Positions 1 to 12,000 are shown, counted from the first letter of the stretch. The stretch is 64,000 bases of DNA from Ustulina deusta (GCA_023159155.1 JAJNNX010000015.1:434001-498000), one strand, 5' to 3'. Made by a program: numbers and translations. The notes: generated by a model not told the origin, from the letters alone.

Positions 1-117
1 CTTCGATGTACTCTCGTTGTAGACACTTTGCTTGAATGTACCTATACTTTTCAATATGCTCCGTAGCCCTCAACAAGGGTAGGGGTGCATGTAGGGATCG
101 TACTATCCATGCATAGG

Positions 118-251
118 CACGTGGAGGTTGCCCAACCGTATGTGGAGTGGTCCGCCATCGTATGTGTTGAAGGTGATCACGTGATCACGCCATGTCGCAA
201 GGAGTGTAGCTTTCCATCTGCCGGTTAGGTCGAATGGCAATCAAGCACGTG
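118..251. promoter_or_regulatory. Three CACGTG E-boxes, one inside a 16-bp palindrome
   Basis: CACGTG occurs at 118-123, 178-183 and 246-251. The middle copy is the centre of a perfect palindrome, GTGATCACGTGATCAC, at 173-188. CACGTG is the established core site of fungal bHLH factors (Cbf1/CPF1 and Pho4 types). The nearest gene inside the window ends here rather than starting, so the sites more probably belong to the promoter of a gene to the left of the window. Bases 1-430 otherwise hold nothing I can call. Function is inference. Confidence 0.4.
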
Positions 252-430
252 GAGTATTCAGGGAGCGACGTCGGTGGGGCGAATAGAGAATTGGTAAGTT
301 GGTTGGTAAACCTCTACTCATGGACTCTTCAATACCTAACTGTATATGCAAGTCCGAAGTTGGGTCGCAGTCTAAGCGTTGAGGCCAATGTGGTGACCGC
401 GCCTCACCTAGCAGAGACACATGAGAGACC

Positions 431-1141
431 TCAGGTTTCTGTTGCCGTTGCCTCTTCCCAAGACACCCAAGTTCCACGGGGTTCCAAGCCATTGGCCTTC
501 TCAAGCTCATCCCAAGGATTGACAATGAAGGCGGGGTCATAGTAACCCTCCCACCACCGAGTGCCTGATGGGTTATCTCGATTCATGTTGTGCTGGCGTC
601 CGCCGCGACTATCTCGACTTGAATGCCCGGCACTGAAGACGGAAGAAGAAGGCGGTTGCGGGGAACTGTATGTATCTGCTGAACCGCCGACTATGGCATC
701 AATCTTGGACTGAAGGGCATCGGCGGCGTCAGCAGCGACGGGTGCCAATGGGCGCGAGGTGTCGAGATACTGGGGTTCGGGGTCCTCGTCGTCATGTGCG
801 GTAATTGGTTGGGCGGCTTGACCGCCAGGCGGGAGATGCGCCGCATCCTCGTCGCCATCAAGGTCAATCTCGTCCACGTTGTACTTCCGGACGCCCAAAG
901 GGATCGTGTTGGAGCCGGTGGTTGCGATGTAGTTGTGGCCGTCGTCGTTATACCGATGGAAAGGGAGGGTGGAAATGGAAGTAGAAGCGGAAGGGGTGGC
1001 GGAGGACGAGTTCGGCGCGACAAAAGCGTCTGTGCTAGGATTGAACCTGCGGCGCTTGTTGGGCTTTTGGGCACCGAAGCTGGAAAATCCCATGGCCGCA
1101 GCCATGGCGGTGGCGGTGTCTGTATCTTCGACGTCGCCCAT
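431..1141 (-). CDS. Conserved-looking hypothetical protein, probably nuclear
   Basis: Single-exon gene of 236 aa. I start at the ATG at 1141 (MGDVEDTDTA...) because upstream in-frame sequence is unlike a protein and no better start exists. The N-terminus has a basic patch, KPNKRRRF (about residue 28), that could be a nuclear localisation signal. The middle is low-complexity and rich in Ser, Pro, Asp and Glu. The last 40 residues are rich in Trp and aromatics (WWEGYYDPAFIVNPWDELE), the only part that looks folded or conserved. I do not recognise the family and assign no function. It is divergently transcribed from the calycin-like gene at 2162, sharing a 1-kb intergenic region. Codon use and GC are normal for the island. 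Confidence 0.72.
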   Translation of the reverse strand: MGDVEDTDTATAMAAAMGFSSFGAQKPNKRRRFNPSTDAFVAPNSSSATPSASTSISTLPFHRYNDDGHNYIATTGSNTIPLGVRKYNVDEIDLDGDEDAAHLPPGGQAAQPITAHDDEDPEPQYLDTSRPLAPVAADAADALQSKIDAIVGGSADTYSSPQPPSSSVFSAGHSSRDSRGGRQHNMNRDNPSGTRWWEGYYDPAFIVNPWDELEKANGLEPRGTWVSWEEATATET

Positions 1142-2161
1142 TTCCGGCGGGAATAGGACAAGAGGAACGAAACCACAACCGGCTTGAATCCAGACGGCGG
1201 ATCGAGGCGCAATGTGCAGACAACAGTGCCTCGCGACGGTACGTCCAAAACTAGGGTTAGGTACCAAATGTGACGCTGGCGGTGGCAATCCGGAGAGACT
1301 GGAGTAACCCAAGACTTCGTATGACAGCACCACAGCGCAACCTTTCTGACAGGAGCCCGAGGCTCGATTGGCGGTGAGCTAGGGCGGCGATCCGGGTTGC
1401 GATGGCGACGTCGCAAAGCCGCAGGGTTTTCAGGTGAAAAGGGGAATAGGAAATGTCTATCTATGTATGTAGGTGTCGGGTGTCGAGGTAGGCGGACAGA
1501 GGTGGTCGTTAGCTGGACAGTACGCAAGAGAACGATCTGGCAGCTTTGGACACTTGATGTGCCGCGACTACCCTGGAAGAATCTATCTATTAGCGTCAAA
1601 TTTAGGCAAGCACCGAGAAGAGAGGCAGGGGCAGGGGTGCTGTCCGGGGAATGGGGAAGGAATTGTGGCTAACTTTAGCTGGTACCTAGGTAGCTTTTAG
1701 ACTAGGTACCTACAGTAGGTAGGCGGCTCTGAGTCCACTGCTAGGTACCTCTTCTGTCCCTGTCTAGGCTAGGTAGGGACTTATAGGAGGTAGTTTTCTA
1801 TCTGTTGAACTACCTACCTAACCATGCGACTTTTTGTCCTGGCTTTTCCGAGTTATAATTCGAAATGGGCAGGAACAGGCGGTCAACAGCCGGCGTGTGG
1901 AATTAATTGCAACCGTGGGGGAAAAACACACAGTCCATTACACTACATCTCGGTCAATGGTTGGTTCGACACCCAGTCGAGACCGACCTCTAAGGTGACA
2001 TCATTGGTCCCTCGTCCCTTGAAACAGACCCCTGGCTGCTTTGACCTGCCGACACGCCACACATCGCAGCGTTTACCTTTACTTCATCACACGACTTCAT
2101 TAGACTAGAGACGGGAGCCAATTCTCACCTGGTGTTTTGGCATTCGTTCAAAGCCGCCGCA
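1142..2161. promoter_or_regulatory. Divergent promoter region rich in TACCTA/TAGGTA
   Basis: Shared upstream region of the genes at 431-1141 (-) and 2162-2857 (+). From about 1680 to 1822 it is packed with TACCTA/TAGGTA words, including palindromic TACCTAGGTA, mixed with GGTAGG and CCTACC. Such words are common in promoters of filamentous fungi; whether they bind a factor here is unknown. The overlapping antisense reading frames in 1334-1700 have no protein-like composition and were not called. Confidence 0.5.
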
Positions 2162-2857
2162 ATGGCCGACGACACAGCAGCAGCAACAGTCGTGACTGCT
2201 GCCTCGGAGCCGTCGTCAACCTCCATCAGTCTACGTGCACCCTCCAAATATCTCGCCGATCCCTCGAAAGCGCCGACGACCTCAAACAACCCATTTACCA
2301 CCCCGTCAAACGAATGGCTCTATGGCACGTGGACCGTCACACACTCGACCTTATCCATGTGGCAATCGGCACAGAATGTACGAATCACCTACACGCCTCG
2401 CGAATCCGCCTCCACCGCCTCTGCTCCCGCCGACAACAACGGCCCAACCGTGAACGACAATCTCGTAGAATATGAGAATAAGAGCGGCCGGGGCGGTGTC
2501 AAGAGCGTGCTTGGCATTGAGAAACCCGACCCCACCGTCCCGGGCGCTTGGAATTGGCGCGGCAAAGGCTGGCTGGTTATCGCGAGCAGTCACTGGGAGA
2601 TTCTCGGTTGGGGGGAGCGGCCGTTGTCTAGCGGCGAAGGCGTCGAGCGTTGGGCTGTGACCTGGTTTGCGCCCACGCTGTTCACCGAGGAAGGGGTCGA
2701 CCTCTACAGCGATCGAAGGGAGGGGTTGCAGAAAGAGACAGTTGACGGCATCATCGAGGCGCTGAAGCAGCTCGAGGCTCCAAAGTTGGTACAGCTTGTG
2801 GAGAAAAAGATGATGGAGGTTGCTATCAGCCTGCCGTGGAAGGAGGGCTCGAAGTGA
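2162..2857 (+). CDS. Calycin/lipocalin-like beta-barrel protein
   Basis: Single exon, 231 aa. The ATG at 2162 has a good fungal context (CCGCAATGGCC) and is preferred over any upstream codon. After a Ser/Thr/Pro-rich N-terminus of about 55 residues comes NEWLYGTWTVTHSTLSMW, the W-x-GTW pattern that opens calycin barrels. Alternating beta-type segments follow (RITYTP, WLVIASSHWEILGWGE, ERWAVTWFAPTLF) and the protein ends in an amphipathic helix (DGIIEALKQLEAPKLVQLVEKKM). No signal peptide or membrane segment is visible. Fungal relatives are usually labelled calycin-like or hypothetical. Ligand and role are unknown. The fold call rests on the GTW start and strand pattern only. Confidence 0.72.
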   Translation: MADDTAAATVVTAASEPSSTSISLRAPSKYLADPSKAPTTSNNPFTTPSNEWLYGTWTVTHSTLSMWQSAQNVRITYTPRESASTASAPADNNGPTVNDNLVEYENKSGRGGVKSVLGIEKPDPTVPGAWNWRGKGWLVIASSHWEILGWGERPLSSGEGVERWAVTWFAPTLFTEEGVDLYSDRREGLQKETVDGIIEALKQLEAPKLVQLVEKKMMEVAISLPWKEGSK

Positions 2858-2887
2858 TTTCACTGGAAGATGCAAGATATCCTATGT

Positions 2888-2944
2888 TTGCCTTTACTGC
2901 AGAGGTTGCCTTTACTGCAGAGGTTGCCTTTACTGCAGAGGTTG
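2888..2944. repeat. 18-bp tandem repeat, about 3 copies
   Basis: The unit GTTGCCTTTACTGCAGAG is repeated head to tail (2888-2904 partial, 2905-2922, 2923-2940) and followed by GTTG. It lies 30 bp after the stop of the calycin-like gene, so it is probably in its 3' UTR. The copies are identical, which points to recent slippage or duplication. Confidence 0.85.
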
Positions 2945-3094
2945 TCGATACTAGAGGAGGCTGTGATACCCATTAATCAATAATTTTGCCCATAAATACA
3001 ACAGTCTCTAATAATTCATGATAATGCCTTACAGGCATCGCCGGGGGTATCTAATGCTTGGTCGCCTAACGCCGTGTTGTGAAGCCATGCAAAT

Positions 3095-4306
3095 CTAATA
3101 ATGGTCCGTTTTCGCCAACTGTCGCCGATCGTGTCCTGTTGAATGCCTCTCCCCATCATCGCGGTCCCTCCTAGAGTGGCTTTTGTGGCCGTTATCCCCA
3201 CCACGGTGATGACGATCACGGTAGCCGTCGTGATCCGACCTACGGCGATGTCGGTGCTTATCCTGTCCATCGCGACCCCGTGATCCAGATCGATGTTCAC
3301 GGTGCCCGCGCTCGCGCGTTCCATCCTCACCATCCGCGGATTGTGCGTCGAGACTAAAGCCCTCGAGCTCATCGACATCGTGATGTCTCCGTCTCTTCTC
3401 GCGCCTCTTTTCCTCCTTGCGCAACTGCTTGAGCTCCTTAGCCTTCTCCTCGTTCAAAGCCCGCCTTTCCCGCGCCACATCGCGCACCTTGGCCGCGCCC
3501 CTCTTCATCATCGCCAGCGGATCATGGGCGACTACCCTCGCGGCGTCCCGCGCCATGCGCTTCGGGTCCTCGTTGCCCCAGACGTCCTTGCCGGGCCTCT
3601 GGGCCTCCGCCGATTCACGCGAGCCGGCCGCACCGTTAGACGCATACCAGGGCCCCGAGCCAGTCACGCCGACGCCATCTCTACCGGCCGCGTTCGAAAA
3701 GCGCATCGTGTACTGGTCCTCGAACTCACGACGCCTCTTCGCCGCCTCGCGCTCCGCCTCCTCATTCTTCTGCTCCCCCCCGGCTTCTTCTTCCTCGGGG
3801 AAAAGCGATATATGGCCTCTGGAATCAACAAGCGGGGCGTTGCTCTTCTTGTTCGAGCCGCTTAGCCGTGCGACCGCATTCGTGGCGGCGGCGTCCGTGC
3901 GTTCCCTCGCCACCCGCATCTCGAAGTCCGTGTCGTCTTCCCCGAAACGCTTGCGCTTCCTACGCTCGCCTCCTCGGAACCGCGCGGTCGGATCGCCATC
4001 GTGCTCGCGCTTTCGGTCCGTCCTAGCCCCAGAGGAGGGTTCCGCTGTCGACGCCGGCGGCGGGGGTGACGGCGGGACCTCGCCACGCAGGATCGCAAGT
4101 CGTCGCTCCGCTTCGAGCTCTTGCTGCTGCCTTTCCTCGGCCTCGATGCGAGCCTGCGCTTCCGCCTCGTCGCGCCTCACGCGCGCGATGTTGGCGGGGT
4201 TGTAGACGTTCCACGATTTCTTGCCGAGAAGGTGGCTGTCGTTTCCATGGTCATTAGTATGTCGGCTACATGTGATAGAAACGGATACATGTGCTTACAG
4301 AGGCAT
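3095..4306 (-). CDS. LENG1-like Cir_N-domain protein, probably splicing related
   Basis: Two exons: 4306-4299 (only 8 coding bases, ATGCCTCT) and 4235-3095, separated by a 63-bp intron with donor GTAAGC, branch TACTAAT and acceptor ACAG. The join restores MPLHLLGKKSWNVYNPANIA, the conserved start of the Cir_N domain seen in LENG1-type proteins (residues about 6-45, ending RRDEAEAQARIEAEE). The product is 382 aa: Cir_N, a coiled Glu/Arg-rich stretch, a GPWY motif near residue 200 as in LENG1 homologues, another charged helix (EKAKELKQLRKEEKRREKRR) and a His/Arg/Asp/Ser-rich RS-like tail. Cir_N and RS-like tails are found in spliceosome-associated proteins such as Cwc25 and LENG1, so a nuclear role in mRNA processing is likely. 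No enzyme motif is present. Confidence 0.85.
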
Positions 4307-4912
4307 GGTTTATTTCCAGGTGATGCCACGTGCTTGAGATTTAAAGAAGAGGTAGTGAATAGGCTTGGGTTGAAGATAGGCTTGAGGTCGCCATTTGAAG
4401 GTGTTGGGCTGTTCGGCCTACCTTGGGCGATGCTTACATGCAAGTTGACGTATGACTACAGTACCTTCTCCAAATGGCACTGTAGTGCCGTACTGTAGCT
4501 TCAGGGTAGCTCCTTATGGGGTAGCTCTTGATCCCGTGTTGAACGCATTCACCTGTTCTAGTGAACCATCTCCACCATAAACGGAAGCATTACAACAGGG
4601 CTACATCTTTTTCAGGAAAGACCATTTCACCTTTCAATCTGTTCCAGTGCGGGCGGGTGTTGTCCTTCAAAATCCGAGTTCTTAGGTGTTACGTAAAAGG
4701 TATTCCATAGAGTATAGAGAGCATGTGTTTATGTGGCTTAGCATCTCTCAAGCTTGAGAGCTTCAGGAAGTAGATAAATACTCTACAAAACCTATAACAA
4801 CACTATGAATTTGATGGAATGGCCTTTCTTCGACTTTTGGGCCAACTTGCCGGACACAACCACACGCAATTGTTACCTCTTCCCCCATGATTGGCTGACT
4901 CCGCAGGGGCAA
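4307..4912. other. Intergenic region with an inverted repeat
   Basis: Upstream region of the LENG1-like gene and 3' flank of the transporter. It contains a nested inverted repeat: CTACAGTAC at 4455-4463 pairs with GTACTGTAG at 4490-4498, and a short GCACT/AGTGC pair lies inside. No coding sequence is evident; a short reading frame at 4805-4990 lacks protein character. Confidence 0.5.
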
Positions 4913-7319
4913 TTATCGTTCGCGAGCCCAGATCCCCAAGTCACCGGAATCCAGTTGAACCTCATGCTCATTGGATGGCTGCGGATGTAGAGAGACCCCA
5001 TCAGCGCCGGATTCCAACGTGGCCGCGGTAGTATCCCGTCTGCGACTACCTCTGATGCGTTGAATAAGTCGTCTTAAGTTTCGTCTGGCTCCAAGGACCT
5101 GTCCACCCTCAGGGTCCCGCGCAATTTGCGCCAATGGACGGTTCGGTAACTTCAACTTCATCCTAAATGTATTTTCTTGCAGACCGTGGTCCAACCCATC
5201 ATCTGACATATTCTCATCTCTCGCGATTTCGTTTCCATGTCCACGCGGAAACTGGACTTCTGGGATCCATACCCATGCGATAAATGCGCCTAACAACATT
5301 GCCGGCACAAATCCCAGGAGTGTTCCCGCGAAAGCAGTACTCGACTGGAGGAATGGGTTCCTTCTGTATACTCCAAAATTGATAATCAAGAGGATCGTGA
5401 TAGCTCCGAGCTTCCCGGAGGCTGCGGCAAGCCCGTAGAATGTGCCCCTGAATTTAGTCGCGAAGAGCTCGGCTGGGAGAATGAACGTCATGGTGTTCGG
5501 TCCTAGGTTGAATATGGCTTGGGCTAAGACGTAGAGGAGTATTGTTAATGCATGTTTATCCGTCTCAAATGCTATGAAAAACGTCCCTCCATTGACTGCA
5601 AACAACGCGGCGAGTGCCACGAATGACCACGCCATCCACGTAACTCTTGGCACGTAGTCGATCGCAAGTAGAATGATGATGCTGCCGGGCAGGGTACCAC
5701 TGGAGATCGTGGCGATATTTCTGACAATGTTTTCATGAAGCGTCTGATAGATTTTGATATTCGTGTTTGTATTGCATATGAGTGAGGCATCGGTATCTGT
5801 GATTGGGGCTGCAGACAGCCAAATTGCAGAGATAGTCTTTGGATTATCAAGTCCCAGACCATCTTTCCAGAAAAGTTAGCCGCCAAAGGTCTGCTGCTCA
5901 AGTTCGAGGTTGTTATGACTGCCAAGAACATTGACGAAGTCAAACGAGAGGAAAACAAGAATACAGGGGATGTAGCTCACAGTAAGCCAGATCTAATAAC
6001 CACCAAGTCAACATCACACCTAAAAGTGTGCGCCAGCGACTCTTCTGGGAGAGGTATCCCCGAACTTCACGGATGTATTCTGTCGTATTGTTCCACCAAC
6101 TGCCCTTGCCCTTCTTTGCTTTTTCTTCTGGTTCATGTGTCACGGTCTGATAAGGAGATATTCCATCAGGTCCTGTAGGCTGTAGAGTAACTTCAGGCGC
6201 ATAGACTTGGCCAGCAGCCGTAACAGCATCAGTCACCCGACCAGTTTCCACCAAATAATATGGTGTCTCTGGAATTGTTCGTCTGAGGACAAGCGAGACG
6301 AGGGCGGGGAAGGCCCCTACGCCAACCATGGCTCTCCAAATAACATCTACCTTGGTAACTGCAGTATGTCGGTCCGTTTCTTCAGGTGATAGACCCAAGT
6401 GTTTGCTGACACTAGCTAATATTGCGAGTCCAAAGCCGTAGGCAGCGAGCTGTCCCACGGATTGCATCAGAAACACCGCTGCCATCATTCGACCACGAGA
6501 CTTTGTAGAAGACCATTCGGCAGCTATTATACTCGAAAGGGGATACTGGAATTACTTAGATAGCTGTTTCGGAGAAGGTGAGCATGTAATTGGGAGAACG
6601 CTTACTTCTGCGCCCAAACCTATTCCCAACAGTGTACGCCAGAACCCAAGCCACCCGTAAACATTCATGGAGTTTTGAACTCCATTAGAGACTCCGTTAG
6701 ACGCAGTTGTTACTATCAGAAGTTAGAAATCGGTAGTTACGCTCATATTCAGACTTTTTGAGTTTTGAGGGGCACGCTGGAGGGAGTGGTAATAGAAATC
6801 TGCTAGTTAGGCAGCCTTTGCTCCCCCATGTCACGGAAAGAAATAAACTCGAAATGCCATACTCCCAATAGTGGCCACAATGACGATGGCCAGCTCTATT
6901 CCGTAAACAGATTTACGGCCATGCCTATCGGCTAAGAACCCGAAAACTATGGCACCAACCATGGTACCGATGAGAGTGGTGAGGTTGATTATCAGCGAGC
7001 TCCGCGGCGAGCTGGGTGGGCAATCCACGTCCTGATAGACATATTCCAGGGCTGGACCTATTACATTCACAGCAAAGATGCTATATGATGTGGTGAAGAA
7101 CCCTGACGCAGCAACCCACCATACCCGCCATTGAAAACCGTCTAAGCCACGGCGATCTATGACTGATTGGATTGCAGCATCTGGATCTTGAGGGTCCTAT
7201 TGTTATCCTCATTAGTCCATCGTCATATTATCAACAAGACGCAATCTTTCACTAACATATTCGATCTCATCTGCAACCCGCCGTGCTCCAGCGTTGAGAT
7301 CTGAAAAATAGCTGCGCAT
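4913..7319 (-). CDS. MFS inorganic-phosphate-type transporter (PHS family, Pho84-like)
   Basis: Five exons deduced from consensus sites and phase: 7319-7257, 7196-6863, 6712-6606, 6545-5981 and 5862-4913. Introns are 60, 150, 60 and 118 bp with donors GTTAGT, GTATGG, GTAAGC and GTGAGC. The joined frame gives 672 aa. Family marks include GFLADRHGRK (residues about 107-116, the MFS loop 2-3 motif), GIGLGAEYPLSSIIAAEWSS in TM4, a long hydrophilic central loop with EEKAKKGKG, WWLLDLAYYGLGLDNP, and GPNTMTFILPAELFATKFRG in the C-terminal half. About 12 membrane segments are expected. The order and motifs match phosphate:H+ symporters of fungi; the related glycerophosphoinositol permeases cannot be excluded. 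The C-terminal tail of about 110 residues is charged and cytosolic-looking. No CACGTG Pho4-type site was seen just upstream. Confidence 0.85.
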
Positions 7320-7905
7320 GGCTTATGAATACGAGTGACGTTTTTAGCTGTCGATCAAGTTTCAATGTCTTGTGATACCTTGCGATAGGATTTCCCACGG
7401 GCCAGACTAAGCGATATAAAGAGCAAGAATAGCATTGGCGGCACATTTCACGAGGGAGGTAATCGAGGGAATGTATCTTCGATAAACACTACTAGGGGGC
7501 AGCGTCTGCACCTCGACGCCCAGCCTGCTTCACTACCTACACTATCTGTAGTTTAGGGTTTCAACATTGCAATGGTCTTCTTTTTTTTAGGCGGCAATAA
7601 TATGATCGACGCATCGAGGCCAGCCACCGCCGCCAAGGCACATGGCACAGAGCAGGGCAGGGCAGGGCAAGATGACACCCTAAGGAAATAAGGCCAAGCC
7701 GCTCAAGGAATATAGATATACATCCGTGGCCCAGGATAGGATGTGCTACCTTTTGCCACATTTCGGTACCATTTCTGGCGAAAACGTGCTTGAGCTTCGA
7801 GTTCTGATTGGTGTCTTCGTCTCGCACCCTAGTAACTCCCTAATACCCGTGATGACGCTACATAGTCTGGTTACGACCTGATGAGTAGTATGCCAGATAT
7901 GCACT
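7320..7905. other. Upstream region of the transporter, no gene seen
   Basis: Normal-composition DNA between the transporter start and the AT-rich block. It has a small GGCAG/GGGCA-type direct repeat near 7650-7670. An 88-codon antisense frame at 7561-7827 lacks protein character and is not called. The region stops abruptly at the terminal inverted repeat at 7908. Confidence 0.55.
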
Positions 7906-7907
7906 TA

Positions 7908-7950
7908 CCGCATTCTTCGATTAGAACTTGACCGGCGCTAATGGCTTGGC
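7908..7950 (+). repeat. Left terminal inverted repeat of the outer DNA transposon
   Basis: Starts CCGCATTCTTCGATTAGAAC and ends GCTAATGGCTTGGC. It is paired in inverted orientation with 24583-24625 at 41 of 43 positions. It marks a sharp change from about 45-50 percent GC DNA to the AT-rich block. Confidence 0.85.
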
Positions 7951-8790
7951 CTGCATTAATATACAGCACAGACCATATTAATTTAACTTTAATCTAACTA
8001 GCAACACGTTAGCTAGCTACCTATTTTATATAGGTATATTTTTTTTTTTATAAAACTCTGATTTTTTACTTATTTTTTTTGCTTTAATACTAATTAAGTG
8101 CAGTACTAAAATTTTATTTTATTAACCTTATTATTTAGCTTAGCTCTTTAATCTACTAATTTTATTAGCTTAGTATTTTAATTATATAAAATCTATTAAT
8201 TAACTTTATTTATAAATACTTTATATTATATTTAATTTATATAATTAATAAAGTATTTATAAACTTAGAAAATTAAACCTATTTTAATTTTTTATTCTAG
8301 GCTAGCTAGATTTATATTTTTATATTTATATATACTTTTCGAACTATTACTAATTGTTATTTTAGTATATTTATTTTGTTTTAATATATATTAATAAATA
8401 AATATTATTAATATTAAAGCGTTACTATAATTTATATATTTTTTTAGTTATAATAATATTTATTATTACTATATTATTTAGGTTTATTATTTAATATATA
8501 TATTAAATTAATAAAACTAAAATATATAAGCTATAAAGTTATTTATACTAAAAAAAGCTATATTATTACTAGTATATTTAAAAAATATTTATATATATTA
8601 GCAATATAATATCTGATTTTATTAATTATAAAACTTATAAATATATATATATATATATATATTAATGTTTTATAAATATTTTAATAATATATTTTTAGTA
8701 ATAAAGCTAGGTTAATATTTAAAATAAATAATAAAATATATATATAATAATAATTTAGTTTGTTTTTAGCTAAATAATAAAATTAGTTTT

Positions 8791-9022
8791 TGTTATAATC
8801 AATCAAGTAAAACTTCCATAGCTAGTTTATTAATACTATAAACAAAAACTCTAAGCTAAAAAAAAAAAAAAAAAAAAAAAATTAGAGTTTATAAAATAAA
8901 TAGATATAGACTTTGTATATATAGCTACAAAGTTAGGTTAGTCCGTACGCAAACTTTCTTTTTTATTGCTATATAGGTCTAAAATCTTTGCAAGTCTTAC
9001 TAAAACTATACTAACTATTATA
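8791..9022 (+). repeat. Left LTR of element A
   Basis: 232 bp, starting TGTTATAATCA and ending CTATTATA. The expected terminal ACA now reads ATA, a CpA to TpA change. It carries an internal poly-A tract (about 22 A) and the recognisable segment GTTAGGTTAGTCCGTACG shared with the other copies. Confidence 0.85.
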
Positions 9023-12000
9023 TTACTTTTTTTTAAAACTAAAAGTTTAAATATAATTTTAACTTAAAGTTATTAATAATATTAAGTTTATATAGTTTTT
9101 TTATATTATATTACTTTATTATTATTTTTATAATTATTTGTAAATTTATTAGTTACTATTATATATATTTATTTTTATAATTTTAAGCTATATACTAAAT
9201 ATTATTAGGATTATAGTTTTTTTAAGCAACCTAATATTATAACTTTTTGCTTTTTTTATATATTTTTAATTATTTGATTTGTTTAACTTTAAATTTTGTT
9301 TTATTATTAATATTTTTAGCTAAAACCAATAATTAGATTTATTAAAATAAAAGATTATTGTTTATTTTTTATAATTAGTTAATATAAAACAAGTTTTTTA
9401 TTTTATAAAAGTTAGGCAAATTAAAAACATAGCTAAATTTTTGTTTTTTTAAAATTTTAAAAAATTTAATTAATTAAAAATCTAATCTAGTAGTTAGTAC
9501 TTATATTATAAAACTTTTTTTTTTTAAAAAAACTTTATTTTTTATTTTAAAATCTATTAAGCATTTTTTTTTATTAGCTTATAGCTTATATTATTTTTAT
9601 ATAAAGGTTGCTATATTATGTGCTATTTTTTTTAAATATTCTAAGTTTAGTAAACTAGTTCAAATATTTGTTATTTAATATTAAAATCTATAATAATTTT
9701 ACTAATATCTACTATTAAAAAATTTTATGTTTTAATTTTTATTATTATTTTTAGTAGTAATATATTAATTAATAAATATTATAAAAAATTATATATAAAA
9801 TTTAAAACAAAAAAATAAATATTTTAATTATTTTAGTATTTATTAATATAAAAATAAAATTATTAGTCTAGTTCTTAATTAGTTAATTTTATTATTTTTT
9901 AGGTTTAAAAGTAGTAAATATTACTAAAGTAGTATTTAGTACTTATAAAACTATTAATTATTATTATAAACTTAAAAATAAATAATTTTATATTATTTAA
10001 TATTTATATATTTAATATATTAAAAAATTTATATAAACTTTTATAATATTATATAATTAATAATTTTATAATATTTAGTTTTTTATTAAGTAAAGTTATA
10101 ATTAAATAGCTAAACTTATTTATAAATACTTATATATAATTATAACTTTATTAGTTAAATAATATATTTTTGCTATTTATTATTATATATTGCTATATTA
10201 TAGCTAATATAAATAATAAATAAAAAAAACTAGAAGTTTTATTTTATAATATTTTATTTTTTTTATAATTATATTTTAAGTAAAACTAATAATATTTTTG
10301 TTTTAATATTTTAATTATTTTATATTAATTTTAATATATAGTAATTAAAAATATATAAACTTTTTAAATTAAAGTTATATAAAAAAAATAATCTTATTTA
10401 AAATAACTTTAAGTATATATAGCTTTTTATTTTTATTTTTTAGATCTTATAGCTAGTTTTTTTGTTTAATTAGGTTTACTAGGTTAGCTTTTTAAAAAGT
10501 ATTAAATAAAAAATCTATAGTTAATATAAAATTTAATATTTTATTAAGCAAAACTAATATTATTATTTATTTTTTAGTTTTTTTAGCTTTAATTATAAAA
10601 AGCTTAGCTATTTTTTTTAATAAAGCATTAGCTATTATATTTTTTTATTTTAATTAGTATTAAAAAATAATATTAAAGTTTAATAAAAAGTTAGCTTAAT
10701 ATATTTATTATATTAATAAAATTTATTTATTTAAAAAATATAATAAAGCTTAATAATTAATTATTATAAAAAACTTAGTTCTAAAAAGTTCTAAGTAATA
10801 ATATTTTAAAATTTATATTATTACTAGAAATTTATAGTTTTAAATTAAATAAGCTTATTTAATTAGTATTATTATTTTAAAAAAATATTTTATAAGTTTT
10901 TAAGTTATATTTTTTTATTATTACTAAATAACTTTTTTTATTATATTATATAAAATATTTATTTTTATTTATATTAGTTAGCTAAACTTAAAAAAAACTA
11001 AAATATTTATTTTATATATTAGCAGTTTTATATGTTTAAAAGTTTATTTTTGTTCTAGTTCTATTATAAATAGTTTAATTTTTTTTAATAGTTTATTTAA
11101 AAAAATATTAATTTTACTAACGTAATAAATAAATAAATAAATATAATTATAAAGCTTAAAAAATAACTAGATTAATTTAATATTTTTAAAATTATTAAAG
11201 TTCTAATTTAGAATTATTTAAATTTTTATAAAATTAATTCTAATTTTTATTTTAGTTTTTATAATTATTTCTAAATAATTAATAATAAATATATTAAAAT
11301 AAGATTTTTTAATATTTTTTTAATATTTAGTTTAATATAAGCAATAAATTATTTTTTTATAATAGGTCTAATATTATTTTTTAGTTTTAAAATAAATTAA
11401 AATATTATTTATATAAATATTTGCAAATTTATTTAAAAGTTTTTAAATTTATATATTAATAAAGGTTTGCTATTAGGCAGGTTTTATTTTTAAATTAAAT
11501 AATAAAACTTTTTGTTAAAATATTTTTTTATAAATTTAAAAAAAAATAAAATAAAATAATTTTATAATTAATAATATTTAGTTTTATAAAATAAATAATA
11601 TTATAATAATTAAATATAATATTACTAATATTTAAAACTAATATAATTTAATTTTTTAAATATATATATTTTTTATTAATAATTAATTATAAATTTATAT
11701 TTAATTAATTTAAGTTTAAATATAAATAAAATAAAAATAATATTTAAGTTTATATTTTGTTTAATAAAATTTATAACTAGTAATTTATTTATAAACTTTT
11801 TTTTAAATAAAATAAACTATATAAATATTTAATATTAATAAAAGCTAGAAATATATTTTTTATTATTAAGTTCTAGTACTATATTAAATCCTAGTTATAA
11901 TAATAGTAAAGTTTTAGATTTTTTTTTTAAAAAAAATCTTTTTAAGTATAATAGCTAAAAAAACAAAAAGCTTTATATTAATTTTATATATTTAAAGTTT

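Noticed and set aside
691..1599. 302-codon minus-strand frame overlapping the first gene
   Set aside because: Shifted frame of the 431-1141 gene. Its composition is arbitrary (Pro/Arg/Ser runs) and its upstream part runs into promoter DNA.
2888..2944. CRISPR-like or regulatory array
   Set aside because: Only three contiguous 18-bp copies without spacers in a eukaryotic 3' flank; a simple tandem repeat.
3417..4205. 262-codon open frame on the plus strand
   Set aside because: It is the antisense shadow of the LENG1-like gene, whose minus-strand frame has conserved Cir_N motifs and a proper splice start.
7561..7827. 88-codon minus-strand frame near the AT-rich block
   Set aside because: No motif, no splice context and a biased low-complexity segment.
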